NCBI GenBank assembly: GCA_963556495.2
Contig: OY747714.1
Location: 52,191,541-52,255,540, forward strand
Source of the DNA: Valencia hispanica
Taxonomy: Eukaryota; Chordata; Actinopteri; Cyprinodontiformes; Valenciidae
Length of the DNA stretch: 64,000 nt
Direction: 5' to 3'
Positions 11,901-24,715 of the stretch are shown piece after piece. Positions within the stretch are counted from its first letter, which is position 1, and every line of letters starts with the position of its first letter. Below the pieces are notes generated by a model that was not told the DNA's origin, made no database searches, and worked only from the letters and a program-made list of their open reading frames with translations. The translations under genes and the position numbers were made by a program.

Positions 11901-14900
11901 CACCCAGTTGCTAGCCCATGTGCTAGCCCATGTGCTAGCCAAGGTATTAGATCAGGTGCTACCTCAGATGCTAGCCCAGGTGCTAGCTCAGGTGCTAGCA
12001 TAGGTATTAGCTCAGGTGCTGGCCCAGGTTCTACCTTAGCTATTAGCTCAGGTGCTAGCCCAGGTGCTAGCCCAGGTGCTAGCTCAGGTGCTAGCCCAGG
12101 AATTAGCTCAGGTGCTAGCTCAGGTGCTAGCCCAGGTGCTAGCTCAGGTGCTAGCCAAGGAATTAGCTCAGGTGCTACCTCAGATGCTAGCTCAGGTGCT
12201 AACCCATGAACTAGCTAGGGTGCTAGCCCAGGTGCTAGCTTAGGTGCTACCTCAGGTGCTAGCCCAGGTGCTGGCCCAGGTGCTAGTACAGTTGCTAGAT
12301 CAGGTGCTAGCTCAGGTGCTAGCTCAGGTGTTAGCCCAGGTGCTAGTTCAGGTGCTAGCTCAGGTGTTAGCAAATGATCTAGCTCAGGTGCTACCTCAAA
12401 GGCAAGCTCAGGTGCTAGCTCAGGGTCTAGCCCAAGTTTTAGCTCAGATGCTAGCTCAGGTGTTAGCTCAGGTGCTAGCCCAGGTGCTAGCTCAGGTGCT
12501 AGCCCAGGTGCTAGCCCAGGTGCTAGCTCAGGTGCTAGCCCAAGTGCTAGCTCAGATGCTAGCCCAGGTGCTAGCTCAGGTGCTAGCTCAGGTGCAAGCT
12601 CAGGTGCTTTCCCAGGTGCTAGCTCAGGTGCTAGCCCAGGTGCTAGCTCAGGTGCTAGCTCAGATACTAGCTCAGGTGCTAACCCAGGTGCTAGCTCAGG
12701 TGCTAGCCCAGGTGCTAGCTCAGGTGCTAGCTCAGATTCTAGCTCAGGTGATAGCCCAGGTGCTAGCTCAGGTGCTAGCCCAGGTGCTAGCTCAGGTGCT
12801 AGCCCAGGTGCTAGCTCAGGTGCTAGCCCAAGTGCTAGCTCAGATGCTAGCCCAGGTGCTAGCTCATGTGCTAGCCCAGGTGCTAGCTCAGGTTTCTAGC
12901 TAAGGGTCTAGCCCAGGTTTTAGCTCAGGTGCTAGCCCAGGTGCTAGCTTAGATTCTAGCTCAGGTGCTAACCCAGGTGCTAGCTCAGGTGCTAGCCCAG
13001 GTGTAAGCTCAGGTTCTTCCTCAGGTGCTAGTCCAGGTGCTAGCAAAGTTGATAGTCCAGGTGCTAGCAAAGTTGATAGCTCAGGTCAAGCTCAGGTGCT
13101 AGTCCAGGTGCTAGCTCAGGTGCTAGCTCAGGTGCTAGCCCAGGTGCTAGCTCAGGTGCTAGCTCAGGGTCTAGCCCAAGTTTTAGCTCAGGTGCTAGCT
13201 CAGGTGTTAGCTCAGGTGCTAGCCCAGGTGCTAGCTCAGGTGCTTGCCCAGGTGCTAGCTCAGGTGCTAGCTAAGGGTCTAGCTCAGATACTAGCTCAGG
13301 TGCTAGCCCAGGTGCAAGCTCAGGTGCTATCTCAGGTGCTAGCCCAGGTGCTAGCTCAGGTGCTAGCCAAGGCATTAGCTCAGGTGCTACCTCAGATTCT
13401 AGCTCAGGTGATAGCTCAGGTGCTAGCTAAGGGTCTAGCCCAGGTTTTAGCTCAGGTGCTAGCTCAGGTGTTAGCTCAGGTGCTAGCCCAGGTGCTAGCC
13501 CAGTTGCTAGCTCAGGTGCTAGCCCAGGTATTAGCTCAGGTGCAAGCTCAGGTGCTTTCCCAGGTGCTAGCTCAGGTGCTAGCCCAGGTGCTAGCTCAGG
13601 TGCTAGCTCAGATACTAGCTCAGGTGCTAACCCTTGTGCTAGCTCAGGTGCTAGCCCAGGTGTTAGCTCAGGTGATTGCTCACGTGCAAGTCCAGGTGCT
13701 AGCCCATGTGCTAGCTCAGGTGCTAGCTCAGGTGCTAGCCCAGGTGCTAGTACAGTTGCTAGATCAGGTGCTAGCTCAGGGTCTAGCCCAAGTTTTAGCT
13801 CAGGTGCTAGTCCAGGTGTTAGCTCAGGTGCTAGCCCAGGTGCTAGCTCAGGTGCTAGCCCAAGTGCTAGCTCGGGTGCTAGCCCAGGTGCTAGCCCAGG
13901 TATTAGCTAAGGTGCTAGCTCAGATACTAGCTCAGGTGCTCACCCAGTTGCTAGCCCATGTGCTAGCCCAGGTGCTAGCCAAGGTATTAGATCAGGTGCT
14001 ACCTCAGATGCTAGCCCAGGTGCTAGCTCAGGTGCTAGCATAGGTATTAGCTCAGGTGCTGGCCCAGGTTCTACCTTAGCTTTTAGCTCAGGTGCTAGCC
14101 CAGGTGCTAGCCCAGTTGCTAGCTCAGGTGCTAGCCCAGGAATTAGCTCAGGTGCAAGCTCAGGTGCTTTCCCAGGTGCTAGCTCAGGTGCTAGCCAAGG
14201 TATTAGCTCAGGTGCTACCTCAGATGCTAGCTCAGGTGCTAACCCATGAACTAGCTAGGGTGCTAGTACAGTTGCTAGATCAGGTGCTAGCTCAGGTGCT
14301 AGCTCAGGTGTTAGCCCAGGTGCTAGTTCAGGTGCTAGCTCAGGTGTTAGCAAATGATCTAGCTCAGGTGCTACCTCAAAGGCAAGCTCAGGTGCTAGCT
14401 CAGGGTCTAGCCCAAGTTTTAGCTCAGATGCTAGCTCAGGTATTAGCTCAGGTGCTAGCCCAGGTGCTAGCTCAGGTGCTAGCCCAAGTGCTAGCTCAGG
14501 TGCTAGCCCAGGTGCTAGCTCAGGTGCTAGCCCAGGTGCTAGCTCAGGTGCTAGCTAAGGGTCTAGCCCAGGTTTTAGCTCAGGTGCTAGCCCAGGTGCT
14601 AGCTTAGATGCTAGCTCAGGTGCTAACCCAGGTGCTAGCTCAGGTGCTAGCCCAGGTGTAAGCTCAGGTGCTTCCTCAGGTGCTAGTCCAGGTGCTAGCA
14701 AAGTTGATAGCTCAGGTCAAGCTCAGGTGCTAGTCCAGGTGCTAGCTCAGGTGCTAGCCCAGGTGCTAGCCCAGGTATTAGCTAAGGTGCTAGCTCAGAT
14801 ACTAGCTCAGGTGCTCACCCAGTTGCTAGCCCATGTGCTAGCCCATGTGCTAGCCAAGGTATTAGATCAGGTGCTACCTCAGATGCTAGCCCAGGTGCTA

Positions 14901-17900
14901 GCTCAGTTGCTAGCATAGGTATTAGCTCAGGTGCTGGCCCAGGTTCTACCTTAGCTATTAGCTCAGGTGCTAGCCCAGGTGCTAGCCCAGTTGCTAGCTC
15001 AGGTGCTAGCCCAGGAATTAGCTCAGGTGCAAGCTCAGGTGCTTTCCCAGGTGCTAGCTCAGGTGCTAGCCAAGGAATTAGCTCAGGTGCTACCTCAGAT
15101 GCTAGCTCAGGTGCTAACCCATGAACTAGCTAGGGTGCTAGCCCAGGTGCTAGCTTAGGTGCTACCTCAGGTGCTAGCCCAGGTGCTGGCCCAGGTGCTA
15201 GTACAGTTGCTAGATCAGGTGCTAGCTCAGGTGCTAGCTCAGGTGTTAGCCCAGGTGCTAGTTCAGGTGCTAGCTCAGGTGTTAGCAAATGATCTAGCTC
15301 AGGTGCTACCTCAAAGGCAAGCTCAGGTGCTAGCTCAGGGTCTAGCCCAAGTTTTAGCTCAGATGCTAGCTCAGGTGTTAGCTCAGGTGCTAGCCCAGGT
15401 GCTAGCTCAGGTGCTAGCCCAAGTGCTAGCTCAGGTGCTAGCCCAGGTGCTAGCTCAGGTGCTAGCCCAGGTGCTAGCTCAGGTTCTAGCTAAGGGTCTA
15501 GCCCAGGTTTTAGCTCAGGTGCTAGCCCAGGTGCTAGCTTAGATGCTAGCTCAGGTGCTAACCCAGGTGCTAGCTCAGGTGCTAGCCCAGGTGAAAGCTC
15601 AGGTGCTTCCTCAGGTGCTAGTCCAGGTGCTAGCAAATTTGATAGTCCAGGTGCTAGCAAAGTTGATAGCTCAGGTGCTTCCTCAGGTGCTAGTCCAGGT
15701 GCTAGCTCAGATGCTAGCTCAGGTGCTAGCCCAGGTGCTAGCTCAGGTGCTAGCTCAGGGTCTAGCCCAAGTTTTAGCTCAGGTGCTAGCTCAGGTGTTA
15801 GCTCAGGTGCTAGCCCAGATGCTAGCTCAGGTGCTAGCCCAGGTGCTAGCTCAGGTGCTAGCTAAGGGTCTAGCTCAGATACTAGCTCAGGTGCTAGCCC
15901 AGGTGCAAGCTCAGGTGCTATCCCAGGTGCTAGCCCAGGTGCTAGCTCAGGTGATAGCCAAGGTATTAGCTCAGGTGCTACCTCAGATTCTAGCTCAGGT
16001 GATAGCTCAGGTGCTAGCTAAGGGTCTAGCCCAGGTTTTAGCTCAGGTGCTAGCTCAGGTGTTAGCTCAGGTGCTAGCCCAGGTGCTAGCCCAGTTGCTA
16101 GCTCAGGTGCTAGCCCAGGTATTAGCTCAGGTGCAAGCTCAGGTGCTTTCCCAGGTGCTAGCTCAGGTGCTAGCCCAGGTGCTAGCTCAGGTGCTAGCTC
16201 AGATACTAGCTCAGGTGCTAACCCAGGTGCTAGCTAAGGTGCTAGCCCAGGTGTTAGCTCAGGTGATTGCTCAGGTGCTAGTCCAGGTGCTAGCCCATGT
16301 GCTAGCTCAGGTGCTAGCTCAGGTGCTAGCCCAGGTGCTAGCCCAGGTGCTAGTACAGTTGCTAGATCAGGTGCTAGCTCAGGGTCTAGCCCAAGTTTTA
16401 GCTCAGGTGCTAGTCCAGGTGCTAGCAAAGTTGCTAGCTCAGGTCAAGCTCAGGTGCTAGTCCAGGTGCTAGCTCAGGTGCTAGCCCAGGTGCTAGCTCA
16501 GGTGCTAGCTCAGGGTCTAGCCCAAGTTTTAGCTCAGGTGCTAGATCAGGTGTTAGCTCAGGTGCTAGCCCAGGTGCTAGCTTAGATGCTAGCTCAGGTG
16601 CTAACCCAGGTGCAAGCTCAGGTGCTAGCCCAGGTGTAAGCTCAGGTGCTTCCTCAGGTGCTAGTCCAGGTGCTAGCAAAGTTGATAGTCCAGGTGCTAG
16701 CAAAGTTGATAGCTCAGGTCAAGCTCAGGTGCTAGTCCAGGTTCTAGCTTAGATGCTAGCTCAGGTGCTAGCCCAGGTGCTAGCTCGGGTGCTAGCTCAG
16801 GGTCTAGCCCAAGTTTTAGCTCAGGTGCTAGCTCAGGTGTTAGCTCAGGTGCTAGCCCAGGTGCTAGCCCAGGTGCTAGCCCAGGTGCTAGCTCAGGTGC
16901 TAGCTAAGGGTCTAGCTCAGATACTAGCTCAGGTGCTAGCCCAGGTGCAAGCTCAGGTGCTATCTCAGGTGCTAGCCCAGGTGCTAGCTCAGGTGCTAGC
17001 CAAGGTATTAGCTCAGGTGCTACCTCATATTCTAGCTCAGGTGATAGCTCAGGTGCTAGCTAAGGGTCTAGCCCAGGTTTTAGCTCAGGTGCTAGCCCAG
17101 GTGCTAGCTCAGGTGCTAGCCCAAGTGCTAGCTCAGATGCTAGCCCAGGTGCTAGCTCATGTGCTAGCCCAGGTGCTAGCTCAGGTTTCTAGCTAAGGGT
17201 CTAGCTCAGGTGCTAGCCCAGGTGCTAGCTTAGATGCTAGCTCAGGTGCTAACCCAGGTGCTAGCTCAGGTGCTAGCCCAGGTGTAAGCTCAGGTGCTAG
17301 CCCAGGTGCTAGCTTAGATGCTAGCTCAGGTGCTAACCCAGGTGCTAGCTCAGGTGCTAGCCCAGGTGTAAGCTCAGGTTCTTCCTCAGGTGCTAGTCCA
17401 GGTGCTAGCAAAGTTGATAGTCCAGGTGCTAGCAAAGTTGATAGCTCAGGTCAAGCTCAGGTGCTAGTCCAGGTGCTAGCTCAGGTGCTAGCTCAGGTGC
17501 TAGCCCAGGTGCTAGCTCAGGTGCTAGCTCAGGGTCTAGCCTAAGTTTTAGCTCAGGTGCTAGCTCAGGTGTTAGCTCAGGTGCTAGCCCAGGTGCTAGC
17601 TCAGGTGCTAGCCCAGGTGCTAGCTCAGGTGCTAGCTAAGGGTCTAGCTCAGATACTAGCTCAGGTGCTAGCCCAGGTGCAAGCTCAGGTGCTATCCCAG
17701 GTGCTAGCCCAGGTGCTAGCTCAGGTGCTAGCCAAGGTATTAGCTCAGGTGCTACCTCCGATTCTAGCTCAGGTGATAGCTCAGGTGCTAGCTAAGGTTC
17801 TAGCCCAGGTTTTAGCTCAGGTGCTAGCTCAGGTGTTAGCTCAGGTGCTAGCCCAGGTGCTAGCCCAGTTGCTAGCTCAGGTGCTAGCCCAGGTATTAGC

Positions 17901-18429
17901 TCAGGTGCAAGCTCAGGTGCTTTCCCAGGTGCTAGCTCAGGTGCTAGCCCAGGTGCTAGCTCAGGTGCTAGCTCAGATACTAGCTCAGGTGCTAACCCAG
18001 GTGCTAGCTCAGGTGCTAGCCCAGGTGTTAGCTCAGGTGCTAGCTCAGGTGCTAGCCCAGGTGCTAGCCCAGGTGCTAGCTCAGGTGCTAGCTCAGGTGC
18101 TAGCCCAGGTGCTAGCCCAGGTGCTAGTACAGGTGCTAGATCAGGTGCTAGCTCAGGGTCTAGCCCAAGTTTTAGCTCAGGTGCTAGCCCAGGTGCTAGC
18201 AAAGTTGCTAGCTCAGGTGCTAGCTCAGGTGCTAGCCCAGGTGCTAGCTCAGGTGCTAGCCCAGGTGCTAGCTCAGGTGCTAGCTCAGGGTCTAGCCCAG
18301 GTGCTAGCTAAGGTGCTAGCTCAGGTGTTAGCTCAGGTGCTAGCCCAGGTGCTAGCTCAGGTGCTATCTCAGGTGCTAACCCAGGTGCAAGCTCAGGTGC
18401 TAGCCCAGGTGTAAGCTCAGGTGCTTCCT

Positions 18430-21400
18430 CAGGTGCTAGTCCAGGTGCTAGCAAAGTTGATAGTCCAGGTGCTAGCAAAGTTGATAGCTCAGGTCAAGCT
18501 CAGGTGCTAGTCCAGGTTCTAGCTTAGATGCTAGCTCAGGTGCTAGCCCAGGTGCTAGCTCAGGTGCTAGCTCAGGGTCTAGCCCAAGTTTTAGCTCAGG
18601 TGCTAGCTCAGGTGTTAGCTCAGGTGCTAGCCCAGGTGCTAGCCCAGGTGCTAGCCCAGGTGCTAGCTCAGGTGCTAGCTAAGGGTCTAGCTCAGATACT
18701 AGCTCAGGTGCTAGCCCAGGTGCAAGCTCAGGTGCTATCTCAGGTGCTAGCCCAGGTGCTAGCTCAGGTGCTAGCCAAGGTATTAGCTCAGGTGCTACCT
18801 CAAATTCTAGCTCAGGTGATAGCTCAGGTGCTAGCTAAGGGTCTAGCCCAGGTTTTAGCTCAGGTGCTAGCCCAGGTGCTAGCTCAGGTGCTAGCCCAAG
18901 TGCTAGCTCAGATGCTAGCCCAGGTGCTAGCTCATGTGCTAGCCCAGGTGCTAGCTCAGGTTTCTAGCTAAGGGTCTAGCCCAGGTTTTAGCTCAGGTGC
19001 TAGCCCAGGTGCTAGCTTAGATTCTAGCTCAGGTGCTAACCCAGGTGCTAGCTCAGGTGCTAGCCCAGGTGTAAGCTCAGGTTCTTCCTCAGGTGCTAGT
19101 CCAGGTGCTAGCAAAGTTGATAGTCCAGGTGCTAGCAAAGTTGATAGCTCAGGTCAAGCTCAGGTGCTAGTCCAGGTGCTAGCTCAGGTGCTAGCTCAGG
19201 TGCTAGCCCAGGTGCTAGCTCAGGTGCTAGCTCAGGGTCTAGCCCAAGTTTTAGCTCAGGTGCTAGCTCAGGTGTTAGCTCAGGTGCTAGCCCAGGTGCA
19301 AGCTCAGGTGCTATCTCAGGTGCTAGCCCAGGTGCTAGCTCAGGTGCTAGCCAAGGTATTAGCTCAGGTGCTACCTCAGATTCTAGCTCAGGTGATAGCT
19401 CAGGTGCTAGCTAAGGTGCTAGCCCAGGTTTTAGCTCAGGTGCTAGCTCAGGTGCTAGCTCAGGTGCTAGCCCAGGTGCTAGCTCAGGTGCTAGCTCAGG
19501 TGCTAGCCCAGGTGCTAGCCCAGGTGCTAGTACAGTTGCTAGATCAGGTGCTAGCTCAGGGTCTAGCCCAAGTTTTAGCTCAGGTGCTAGTCCAGGTGCT
19601 AGCAATGTTGCTAGCTCAGGTCAAGCTCAGGTGCTAGTCCAGGTGCTAGCTCAGGTGCTAGCCCAGGTGCTAGCTCAGGTGCTAGCTCAGGGTCTAGCCC
19701 AAGTTTTAGCTCAGGTGCTAGATCAGGTGTTAGCTCAGGTGCTAGCCCAGGTGCTAGCTTAGATGCTAGCTCAGGTGCTAACCCAGGTGCTAGCTCAGGT
19801 GCTAGCCCAGGTGTAAGCTCAGGTTCTTCCTCAGGTGCTAGTCCAGGTGCTAGCAAAGTTGATAGTCCAGGTGCTAGCAAAGTTGATAGCTCAGGTCAAG
19901 CTCAGGTGCTAGTCCAGGTGCTAGCTCAGGTGCTAGCTCAGGTGCTAGCCCAGGTGCTAGCTCAGGTGCTAGCTCAGGGTCTAGCCCAAGTTTTAGCTCA
20001 GGTGCTAGCTCAGGTGTTAGCTCAGGTGCTAGCCGAGGTGCTAGCTCAGGTGCTTGCCCAGGTGCTAGCTCAGGTGCTAGCTAAGGGTCTAGCTCAGATA
20101 CTAGCTCAGGTGCTAGCCCAGGTGCAAGCTCAGGTGCTATCTCAGGTGCTAGCCCAGGTGCTAGCTCAGGTGCTAGCCAAGGTATTAGCTCAGGTGCTAC
20201 CTCAAATTCTAGCTCAGGTGATAGCTCAGGTGCTAGCTAAGGGTCTAGCCCAGGTTTTAGCTCAGGTGCTAGCCCAGGTGCTAGATCAGGTGCTAGCCCA
20301 AGTGCTAGCTCAGATGCTAGCCCAGGTGCTAGCTCATGTGCTAGCCCAGGTGCTAGCTCAGGTTTCTAGCTAAGGGTCTAGCCCAGGTTTTAGCTCAGGT
20401 GCTAGCCCAGGTGCTAGCTTAGATTCTAGCTCAGGTGCTAACCCAGGGGCTAGCTCAGGTGCTAGCCCAGGTGTAAGCTCAGGTTCGTCCTCAGGTGCTA
20501 GTCCAGGTGCTAGCAAAGTTGATAGTCCAGGTGCTAGCAAAGTTGATAGCTCAGGTCAAGCTCAGGTGCTAGTCCAGGTGCTAGCTCAGGTGCTAGCTCA
20601 GGTGCTAGCCCAGGTGCTAGCTCAGGTGCTAGCTCAGGGTCTAGCCCAAGTTTTAGCTCAGGTGCTAGCTCAGGTGTTAGCTCAGGTGCTAGCCCAGGTG
20701 CTAGCTCAGGTGCAAGCTCAGGTGCTTTCCCAGGTGCTAGCTCAGGTGCTAGCCCAGGTGCTAGCTCAGGTGCTAGCTCAGATTCTAGCTCAGGTGCTAG
20801 CTCAGGTGCTAGCTAAGGTGCTAGCCCAGGTGTTAGCTCAGGTGCTAGCCCAGGTGCTAGCTCAGGTGCTAGCCCAGGTGCTAGCTCAGGTGCTAGCTCA
20901 GGTGCTAGCCCAGGTGCTAGCCCAGGTGCTAGTACAGTTGCTAGATCAGGTGCTAGCTCAGGGTCTAGCCCAAGTTTTAGCTCAGGTGCTAGTCCAGGTG
21001 CTAGCAGAGTTGCTAGCTCAGGTCAAGCTCAGGTGCTAGTCCAGGTGCTAGCTCAGGTGCTAGCCCAGGTGCTAGCTCAGGTGCTAGCTAAGGGTCTAGC
21101 CCAGGTTTTAGCTCAGGTGCTAGCTCAGGTGTTAGCTCAGGTGCTAGCCCAGGTGCTAGCTTAGATGCTAGCTCAGGTGCTAACCCAGGTGCTAGCTCAG
21201 GTGCTAGCCCAGGTGTAAGCTCAGGTTCTTCCTCAGGTGCTAGTCCAGGTGCTAGCAAAGTTGATAGTCCAGGTGCTAGCAAAGTTGATAGCTCAGGTCA
21301 AGCTCAGGTGCTAGTCCAGGTGCTAGCTCAGGTGCTAGCTCAGGTGCTAGCCCAGGTGCTAGCTCAGGTGCTAGCTCAGGGTCTAGCCCAAGTTTTAGCT

Positions 21401-22640
21401 CAGGTGCTAGCTCAGGTGTTAGCTCAGGTGCTAGCCCAGGTGCTAGCTCAGGTGCTAGCCCAGGTGCTAGCTCAGGTGCTAGCTAAGGGTCTAGCTCAGA
21501 TACTAGCTCAGGTGCTAGCCCAGGTGCAAGCTCAGGTGCTATCTCAGGTGCTAGCCCAGGTGCTAGCTCAGGTGCTAGCCAAGGTATTAGCTCAGGTGCT
21601 ACCTCAAATTCTAGCTCAGGTGATAGCTCAGGTGCTAGCTAAGGGTCTAGCCCAGGTTTTAGCTCAGGTGCTAGCCCAGGTGCTAGCTCAGGTGCTAGCC
21701 CAAGTGCTAGCTCAGATGCTAGCCCAGGTGCTAGCTCATGTGCTAGCCCAGGTGCTAGCTCAGGTTTCTAGCTAAGGGTCTAGCCCAGGTTTTAGCTCAG
21801 GTGCTAGCCCAGGTGCTAGCTTAGATTCTAGCTCAGGTGCTAACCCAGGTGCTAGCTCAGGTGCTAGCCCAGGTGTAAGCTCAGGTTCTTCCTCAGGTGC
21901 TAGTCCAGGTGCTAGCAAAGTTGATAGTCCAGGTGCTAGCAAAGTTGATAGCTCAGGTCAAGCTCAGGTGCTAGTCCAGGTGCTAGCTCAGGTGCTAGGT
22001 CAGGTGCTAGCCCAGGTGCTAGCTCAGGTGCTAGCTCAGGGTCTAGCCCAAGTTTTAGCTCAGGTGCTAGCTCAGGTGTTAGCTCAGGTGCTAGCCGAGG
22101 TGCTAGCTCAGGTGCTTGCCCAGGTGCTAGCTCAGGTGCTAGCTAAGGGTCTAGCTCAGATACTAGCTCAGGTGCTAGCCCAGGTGCAAGCTCAGGTGCT
22201 ATCTCAGGTGCTAGCCCAGGTGCTAGCTCAGGTGCTAGCTAAGGGTCTAGCTCAGATACTAGCTCAGGTGCTAGCCCAGGTGCAAGCTCAGGTGCTATCT
22301 CAGGTGCTAGCCCAGGTGCTAGCTCAGGTGCTAGCCAAGGTATTAGCTCAGGTGCTACCTCAAATTCTAGCTCAGGTGATAGCTCAGGTGCTAGCTAAGG
22401 GTCTAGCCCAGGTTTTAGCTCAGGTGCTAGCCCAGGTGCTAGCTCAGGTGCTAGCCCAAGTGCTAGCTCAGATGCTAGCCCAGGTGCTAGCTCATGTGCT
22501 AGCCCAGGTGCTAGCTCAGGTTTCTAGCTAAGGGTCTAGCCCAGGTTTAAGCTCAGGTGCTAGCCCAGGTGCTAGCTTAGATTCTAGCTCAGGTGCTAAC
22601 CCAGGTGCTAGCTCAGGTGCTAGCCCAGGTGTAAGCTCAG
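18430..22640. repeat. 1,402-bp higher-order repeat, three copies
   Basis: Landmark positions recur at exact 1,402-bp steps: 19164, 20566 and 21968; 18971, 20373 and 21775; 19906 and 21308. Each unit holds the sequence of about 117 monomers with the same variants, including the rare GGTTTCTAGCTAA monomer. The third copy carries an extra internal duplication of about 96 bp near 22160-22250, and similarity breaks near 22638. A related block lies 1,775 bp upstream (16753-17196 against 18528-18971). Confidence 0.85.
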
Positions 22641-24515
22641 GTGATTGCTCAGGTGCAAGTCCAGGTGCTAGCCCATGTGCTAGCTCAGGTGCTAGCTCAG
22701 GTGCTAGCCCAGGTGCTAGTACAGTTGCTAGATCAGGTGCTAGCTCAGGGTCTAGCCCAAGTTTTAGCTCAGGTGCTAGTCCAGGTGCTAGCTCAGGTGC
22801 TAGCTCAGGTGCTAGCCCAGGTGCTAGCTCAGGTGCTAGCTCAGGGTCTAGCCCAAGTTTTAGCTCAGGTGCTAGCTCAGGTGTTAGCTCAGGTGCTAGC
22901 CCAGGTGCTAGCTCAGGTGCTAGCCCAGGTGCTAGCCCAGGTATTAGCTAAGGTGCTAGCTCAGATACTAGCTCAGGTGCTAGCCCAGGTGCAAGCTCAG
23001 GTGCTAGCTCAGGTGCTAGCCCAGGTGCTAGCTCAGGTGCTAGCCAAGGTATTAGATCAGGTGCTACCTCAGATGCTAGCCCAGGTGCTAGCTCAGGTGC
23101 TAGCATAGGTATTAGCTCAGGTGCTGGCCCAGGTTCTACCTTAGCTTTTAGCTCAGGTGCTAGCCCAGGTGCTAGCCCAGTTGCTAGCTCAGGTGCTAGC
23201 CCAGGAATTAGCTCAGGTGCAAGCTCAGGTGCTTTCCCAGGTGCTAGCTCAGGTGCTAGCCCAGGTGCTAGCTCAGGTGCTAGCTCAGATGCTAGCTCAG
23301 GTGCTAACCCATGAACTAGCTAGGGTGCTAGCCCAGGTGCTAGCTTAGGTGCTACCTCAGGTGCTAGCCCAGGTGCTGGCCCAGGTGCTAGTACAGTTGC
23401 TAGATCAGGTGCTAGCTCAGGTGCTAGCTCAGGTGCTAGCCCAGGTGCTAGTTCAGGTGCTAGCTCAGGTGTTAGCAAATGATCTAGCTCAGGTGCTACC
23501 TCAAAGGCAAGCTCAGGTGCTAGCTCAGGGTCTAGCCCAAGTTTTAGCTCAGGTGCTAGCCCAGGTGCTAGCTCAGGTGCTAGCCCAGGTGCTAGCCCAG
23601 GTGCTAGCTCAGGTGCTAGCTCAGGGTCTAGCCCAAGTTTTAGCTCAGGTGCTAGCTCAGGTGTTAGCTCAGGTGCTAGCCCAGGTGCTAGCTCAGGTGC
23701 TAGCCCAGGTGCTAGCCCAGGTATTAGCTAAGGTGCTAGCTCAGATACTAGCTCAGGTGCTCACCCAGTTGCTAGCCCATGTGCTAGCCCAGGTGCTAGC
23801 CAAGGTATTAGATCAGGTGCTACCTCAGATGCTAGCCCAGGTGCTAGCTCAGGTGCTAGCATAGGTATTAGCTCAGGTGCTGGCCCAGGTTCTACCTTAG
23901 CTTTTAGCTCAGGTGCTAGCCCAGGTGCTAGCCCAGTTGCTAGCTCAGGTGCTAGCCCAGGAATTAGCTCAGGTGCAAGCTCAGGTGCTTTCCCAGGTGC
24001 TAGCTCAGGTGCTAGCCAAGGTATTAGCTCAGGTGCTACCTCAGATGCTAGCTCAGGTGCTAACCCATGAACTAGCTAGGGTGCTAGCCCAGGTGCTAGC
24101 TTAGGTGCTACCTCAGGTGCTAGCCCAGGTGCTGGCCCAGGTGCTAGTACAGTTGCTAGATCAGGTGCTAGCTCAGGTGCTAGCTCAGGTGTTAGCCCAG
24201 GTGCTAGTTCAGGTGCTAGCTCAGGTGTTAGCAAATGATCTAGCTCAGGTGCTACCTCAAAGGCAAGCTCAGGTGCTAGCTCAGGGTCTAGCCCAAGTTT
24301 TAGCTCAGATGCTAGCTCAGGTGTTAGCTCAGGTGCTAGCCCAGGTGCTAGCTCAGGTGCTAGCCCAAGTGCTAGCTCAGGTGCTAGCCCAGGTGCTAGC
24401 TCAGGTGCTAGCTAAGGGTCTAGCCCAGGTTTTAGCTCAGGTGCTAGCCCAGGTGCTAGCTCAGGTGCTAGCCCAGGTGCTAGCCCAGGTATTAGCTAAG
24501 GTGCTAGCTGAGATA

Positions 24516-24715
24516 CTAGCTCAGGTGCTAACCCAGTTGCTAGCCCATGTGCTAGCCCAGGTGCTAGCCAAGGTATTAGATCAGGTGCTACCTTAGATGC
24601 TAGCTCAGGTGCAAGCATAGGTATTAGCTCAGGTGCTGGCCCAGGTTCTACCTTAGCTTTTAGCTCAGGGGCTAGCTCAGGTCCAATCCCAGGTATTAGC
24701 TCAGGTGTTAGCTCA
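24516..24715. repeat. 200-bp target-site duplication, left copy
   Basis: These 200 bp of minisatellite recur at 28364-28563 with one mismatch that I can see (GCAAGCATA against GCTAGCATA). The left copy ends exactly where the LINE begins, and the right copy begins exactly after its poly(A). The two copies share variants that I did not find elsewhere in the array (ACCTTAGATGC and GTCCAATCCC, where other copies read ACCTCAGATGC and GTCCTATCCC). Confidence 0.8.

Larger units (their letters stand above)
1..24715. repeat. 12-bp minisatellite array, left block
   Basis: Continuous tandem repeat of a 12-bp monomer, GGTGCTAGCTCA or GGTGCTAGCCCA. Common variants are TTAG, ATAG or CAAG for CTAG, CTAA for CTCA, and GGGTCTAG. 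The block runs from the window start to the LINE junction, so its left end lies outside. Every standard monomer contains the palindrome GCTAGC and the E-box CAGGTG. Because 12 is a multiple of 3, two plus-strand frames (LAQV and ASSG/ASPG) and one minus-strand frame (APEL) stay open for hundreds of codons. The remaining frames meet TAG or TGA in every unit. Occasional 11-bp or 13-bp monomers shift the phase, so no single frame spans the array. I see no splice-defined gene, and noncoding satellite is the best reading. Confidence 0.97.

Noticed and set aside
1..24715. CRISPR-like array
   Set aside because: No unique spacers between repeats; the monomers are contiguous and the genome is clearly animal.
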